Shown: positions 25,301 to 31,300 of the stretch, in pieces
How positions within the stretch are numbered: position 1 is the stretch's first letter
Layout of the letters: every line of letters starts with the position of its first letter
NCBI GenBank assembly: GCA_027257055.1
Contig: JAPVLO010000115.1
Coordinates: 434,001-498,000, forward strand
Reading direction: 5' to 3'
Source of the DNA: Cephalopachus bancanus
Lineage: Eukaryota; Chordata; Mammalia; Primates; Tarsiidae
DNA: 64,000 nt
Made by a program: the position numbers and the translations under genes
Notes under the pieces: model-generated
Database searches by the model: none
The model's input: the letters and a program-made list of their open reading frames with translations, nothing else
Told to the model about the DNA's origin: nothing

Positions 25301-28300
25301 ATCTACGCTGTTACCACCCTGCATTTTTCCCATGTTTGCACAGCTTGCAGCTAGTTAGGTGGAAGCTGTGCCTTTTCCTTTTCTCCACAGAGCTTTGGGG
25401 TCTGAACTTCAGCCCCTCCTGCTCCCACCCCACCTGGTTCTCAGCATTCTGGTGCTCCCCACCTTGTCTCTAGGTGACTATGAGCTGGATGTCTCCCCCT
25501 ATGAAGACACAGTGACCAGCAAACCGTGGAAAATGAATCTCAGCAAACTGAATATGCTCAAACCAGGTGTGGAGGGCAAGCCTAGACTAGGGAGTGGGAG
25601 GCTGGGCCTGGACCCCAGGGACGGGTGGCTGAAGGGTGAGGGGGACACAAGCCACAGGGTTTAGGGGAAGAGTTTCTAGCATACCAGAAGGTGAAAGTGT
25701 CAGGATGGAAGTTTGAGCTGTGGTGCATGGTCTGGTCTCACAGGAGTCATCACAGAGCAACAGTTATTAGGGAGGCATTTGAGGAGAGCGCATTAGAGCT
25801 CCCTGATTCCAAAAGGCCTGTCTGTCCAAAGGGTGTGGTGGGAGTGGCAGCTGTCCCAGAGAAAAATGGACTGAAATGGAGTATTTAACCCACATTCAAG
25901 GCAGTTAGGAAAGTAGCATTTTGTCCCTGAAGACTAGGAAATTGCTTGTTTTCGACCATTTTAATGAGATGGGCGAGGTATTGAGCAGGAAAAGTAGTGA
26001 TAGGGTGTGTATTTCTGCACGGGGTGGCTTAGGGTGGGAAGCTATCGGTCTGGCAAGGACTGTGATGCATGTTTTTCAGGAAAGTGAGGTTGTGAGGTTT
26101 TTTTAATTTTAATTTTTATTTTTGAGTTGGAGTCTCACTCTGTCGCCCAGACTGGAGTGCAGTGGCTGCTCCTGGCCACCGTAGCCTCGACCTGCTGGGC
26201 TCCGGCAATCCTTCTGCCTCAGCCTAGTTGTGAGTTTTTTGAGAAAGAACATATACATATGCAGTCTCTTTTCCAGAAAGATGTGAACTTTGCTGTATAG
26301 TCAGTTCTATGTGTTAGATTTAAAAAAAAAATAGAGACAGGGTCTCCTTATGTTACCTAGGCTAGTCTTGAACTCCTAGACTCAAGCAGTCCTTCCACCT
26401 TGGTCTCCCAAAGTGCTAGAGTTACAGGCGTGAGCCACCATGCCTATCCAATGTGTTAGAATTTTGAGGAAAGGCATAGAGATTATACGTGATGAATTTT
26501 CAGTTACAAGGGAATCAGTGAATCATCTATTCTAATTACTCAAATGTTCTGACTGCTGGAATATTCTGTTAATAGAAATGTCCTCATAATTTCCCCAAGA
26601 CTCAGAGTATAGGGAACAGCATATACATGAATCAGTAAATGAGAAATAGGCAGGTGGCATGACAACTGAGCATAATAGACAGGTACACACACCAAACTGG
26701 AAACCTAAATGGAATTTGGTTGCATCTGTTTTGGACGGTTCCGAAAGTGCTTTAGAGTGCTACAGAGCCTCTAGGTTATGATTTCCACCATCAGACCTCA
26801 CTGCAGAGCACTGAGGAAAGGGTTATGGTCATTTGTGCTTTCTGACTGCTTAAATTCTAGATAAATGTTAGATGTATATAGATGATGACAATGATTGTTG
26901 TTTTACCTAGTCAAGATGAGGAGTAGGATGGGGAAGACCAGATCAAGTTTGGAAGTAGAGTGAAAGACTTAGATTAGGAATGACTTTACTCAGGAAAGCC
27001 CTCCTTTTCCTCCTCCCTTCCCTCTCCTCCTTGTCACCTCAGTCAGGGCTCTTCTGGGGGCCCTAGGAAGCCTGTGCTGCACGCCTGGTGACCCGGGGCT
27101 CTTTCCCCCCAGACTCGGACCTTTGCCTCAAGTTCGCCATGCTGTGTACTCTAAACGACAAGTGTGACCGGCTGCGCAAGGCCTACGCGGAGGCATGCTC
27201 GGGGCCCCGCTGCCAGCGCCACGTGTGCCTCGAGCAGCTGATCACGTTCTTCGAGAAGGCGGCGGAGCCCCACGCACAGGGCCTGCTGCTGTGCCCATGC
27301 GCGCCCACCGACCGCGGCTGCGGGGAGCGCCGGCGCAACACCATCGCCCCCAGCTGCGCGCTGCCACCGGTAGCCCCCAACTGCCTGGAGATGCGGCGCC
27401 TCTGCTTCTCCGACTCGCTGTGCAGGTGCCGGGACACAGGGTGCGGGTGGGCGGGGCCCTGGCACCGCCATTCCCGACTGACCACCTTCCCTTACCGGGT
27501 GGGTCTGATCTGCCTCCGGAACCGTGGACCCACTGGCTGCCTCGCCAAGTAGCCACCTTGGGTATTTTGTGAAACTTGGATATGTTTGTAAAAACCTCAG
27601 AAAAGATATCAATGTATAAAAGCTATCACCCCCACATTCCATCACCTGAAGATAATCTATGAAACTTTGGAGAACATTTCCTTCCAGTCATTTTTCTATC
27701 CAGATAACAAAAATAGACATTCTGGGAATGTATCTCTGTCTTGCTTTTTTTTTTTTTTTTTTTGAGTTGGAGTCTCACTCTGTCACCCAGGCTGGAGTGC
27801 AGTGGCCGCTCCCGGGCACCGCAGCCTCGACCTGCTGGGCTCCAGTGATCCTTCTTCCTCAGCCTTCAAAGTAGCTGGAATCACAGGCGGGCACCATCAC
27901 ACCCAGATAATTTTTTGGATTTATTGTAGAGATGAGGTCTCAACAAGTTTCCCAAGCTGGTCTCGAACCCATGGGCTCAGGCAATCCTCTCGCTTCAGCC
28001 TCCCAATGTGCTGGGATTACAGGCATGAGCCACCGCACCCAGCCTTTTTCACTTTCAATACATAGCTCAGCCTGGTGCAGTAGCTCATACCTGTAATCCC
28101 AACACTTTTGGAGGCCAAGGCAGGCAGATTTCTTGAGCCTAGGAGTTGGAGACCAGCCTGGACAGCACAGTGAGACCGTGTCTCTAAAAATAAACAAATA
28201 AATAAACAAGTAAATATATATCTTACTAGCATTTTCCCACGGAAATGGTATGGAATCATGGTAAGACAGGAACTGAAGTCAGATAGCTGTGAATTTAAAT

Positions 28301-31300
28301 CTTGTGTCTTTGTGGTCTTGAACATATCACTTAACCTAAAATTCTGTCACTTACTCTAAGGTTCTGTTTGGTCCTCTGAAAACACTGAGATAAAAATGCA
28401 GACCTCATGGGATTCTGGCAAGAGCTAAATGACACAATTTATGTAGTATGCTTAGCTTACTGGTATAGAGTAAGTGCTCAATAAATGGTAGTGCTTAGTT
28501 TTTCACGAACCGTCCTTTAAGAATTTGATTTTTTATTTTTTTGTTGAGTTGCAATCTCACTCTGTCACCCAGACTGGAGTGCAGTGGCACGCTCCCAGTC
28601 ACCGCAGCCTCAACCTGCTGGGCTCCGGTAATCCTTCCGCCTCAGTCTTCCAAGTAGCCAGAACTACAGGCGTGTGCTACCACGCCTGGCTAATTTTTGA
28701 TTTTATTGTAGAGATGAGGTCTCGCCAAGTTGCCCAGGCGGGTCTCGAACCCGTGGGCTCAGGCAATCCACTCACCTCAGCCTCCCAAAGTGCTGGGATT
28801 ACAGGCTGAGCCACCGAGCCCAACTAAGAACTTGATTTTTAAATGCCTGCATTGAGTATCATTGCTTGGATGTCCCACACTTTATTAACCATTCCTCTGT
28901 TGTTGGATATTTAGGTTTTCTTTATTGCGATAAATAATGCTGTAATACGTATCATTGTTGTTCTTTCATCTTTGTGCACAAACGTACTAATAGGGGCAGT
29001 ACCAGATCAAAGGACATGAAGATTTGTAAGGTATCTGACACATACTCTCCAGGAAATCTGAAATTCTGATCTAACTTTCCTCTGCCTTCTTGAGACAAAA
29101 CACTACCAAATTGAAGTTATTATCCATTCAGGTGGCATTTGGTGACAATAACCTTGGTTTGCAACTTGGTTCTCCTACTCAGTTTTTTGTAATCTTCCGC
29201 AGATTACTTAACCTCTCTGACAACCACTTTCCTCATCTGTAAACAATTACACAGTCAGGGCTCTCAATAGTTGTAATACTAACATTTACTGAGGCTGGAT
29301 ACTGTTTTAAGTACTTAACATCTATTAGCTTATCTAAACCTCACAAAAACCCTATAAGATAGATGCTATTATTTTTTTAAAAATCATCTTCAGAGCTGGG
29401 CTCGGTGGCTCAGCCTGTAATCCCAGCGCTTTGGAGGCTGAGGTGAGTGGATTGCCTGAGCCCGCGGGTTCGAGACCCGCCTGGGCAACTTGGTGAGACC
29501 TCATCTCTACAATAAATCAAAAAAAATTAGCCGGGTGTGGTAGCGCATGCCTGTAGTTCCAGCTACTCGGAAGGCTGAGGTGGAAGGATCCCTGGAACCC
29601 AGCGGCTCGAGGTTGCGGTGGCCGGGAGCGGCCACTGCACTCCAGTCTGGGCGACAGAGTGAGACTCCAACTCAAAAAAAAAAAAAATCATCTTCAGTTT
29701 ACAAATGAAGAAACCGCCAGGCTTGGTGGCTCACCTGTAATCCAGCGCCTTTGGGAGGCTGAGGTGATTGGATTGCCTGAGTCCGCAGGTTCGAGACCCG
29801 CCTGGGTAGGCGAGACCTCATCTCCACAATAAAATCAAAAAATCAGCCGGGCGTAGCGCGTGCCTGTAATTCCCGCTACTTGGAAGGCTGAGGCAGAAGG
29901 ATCGCCAGAGTCCAGCAGGTTGAGGCTGTGGTGGCCGGCAGCGGCCACTGCACTCCAGTCTGGGCGACCGAGTGAGACTCCAACTCAAAAAAAAAAAAAA
30001 AAAAAAAAGAACCAACAACAAATGAAGAAACCATAGCAGAGAGAGGTTAAAAAGTTGCTTGCCAGCCGGGCTCAATGACTCAGCCTGTAATCCCGTGCCT
30101 TTGGGAGGCTGAGGTGAGTAGATTGCCTGAGCCTGCAGGTTCGAGACCCTTCTGGACAGGCGAGACCTCATCTCTACAATAAATCAAAAAAGTAGCTGGG
30201 CGTGGTAGCACACGCCTGTAGTTCCAGCTACGTGGAAGTCTGAGGCGGAAGGATCGCCAGAGCCCAGCAGGTCGAGGCTGCGGTGGCCGGGAGTGGCCAC
30301 TGCACTCCAGTCTGGGCGACAGTGAGACTCCTACTCAAAAAAAAAAAAAGTTGCTCAAGGAGAGGATTGCCTGAGCCCAGGGGTTCAAGACCCCATCTCC
30401 ACAATAAATCAAAGAAAATTAGCTGGGTATAGTGGCATGTACCTGTGGTTTCAGCTACTTGGAGGACTGAGGCAGAAGGATCACCTGAGCCTAGCAGGTC
30501 AAGGCTGTGGTGGCCATGAGTGTGTCACTGTACTCCAACCTGGGTGACAGAGTGAGACTCCAACTAAAAAAAAAATAAAAAAAAGTTAAAAACTTGCTCA
30601 AGGTCAACAACTAGTAAGTCAAATTTGTTAAGTTATGCTTGAAATGTTAAAATGCAGGGAGTCTCTGCTCTTAACTACCTTGCTTTACTGCCTACTATTG
30701 TACTATTACTATTGCATAACAGATCCTGGGCTAGATGACTAGTATATTGGCAAAATGTAATGAATACTGCAGAAATGTATTCAGGAAAACATCCTCATAT
30801 TCCCATTACCCAAAGAAAACTAGCTTTAACTATTATAAGATGCATAGGTTTTTTGGGGGGTTTTTTTTGTTTTGTTTTTTGAGTTGGAGTCTCACTCTGT
30901 CGCCCAGACTGGAGTGCAGTGGCCGCTTCCGGCCACAACAGCCTCGACCTGCTGGGCTCCGGCGATCCTTCCGCCTCAGCCTTCCGAGTAGCCGGAATTA
31001 CAGGCGCGCGCTACCACGCCTGGCTAATTTTTTGATTTATTGTAGAGATGAGGTCTCGCCTGCCCAAGTGGGTCTCGAACCCGCGGGCTCAAGCAATCCA
31101 CTCGCCTCAGCCTCCCAAAGGTGCGGGATTACAGGCTGAGTCACCGAGCCTGGCTAGGATGCATGTTAATAATAACAAAGTTTATTAAACACTTAATATG
31201 TACTGTGTTAAATGCTATACATGCATTCTATTTTTTTTTTTTTTTTTTTTGAGTTGGAGTCTCACTTTGTTGTCCAGACTGGAGTGCAGTGGCACACTCA

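Larger units (their letters stand above)
29285..30660 (-). mobile_element. MIR, antisense, broken into five pieces by four Alus
   Basis: Pieces in order: 29285-29393 (CTGTTTTAAGTACTTAACATC, CCTCACAAAAACCCTATAAG), 29685-29715 (TTTACAAATGAAGAAACC), 30009-30065 (AGAGAGGTTAAAAAGTTGC), 30346-30358 and 30588-30660 (AAGGTCAACAACTAGTAAG). Joined they give one antisense MIR. Confidence 0.85.

Noticed and set aside
27151..27645. 164-codon antisense frame and three others across GFRA3 exon 4
   Set aside because: By-product of the CpG-rich coding strand; GFRA3 is established on the + strand.
29460..29482. tRNA gene suggested by the T-arm-like hairpin
   Set aside because: There is no acceptor stem, D-arm or anticodon arm; it lies inside an Alu.
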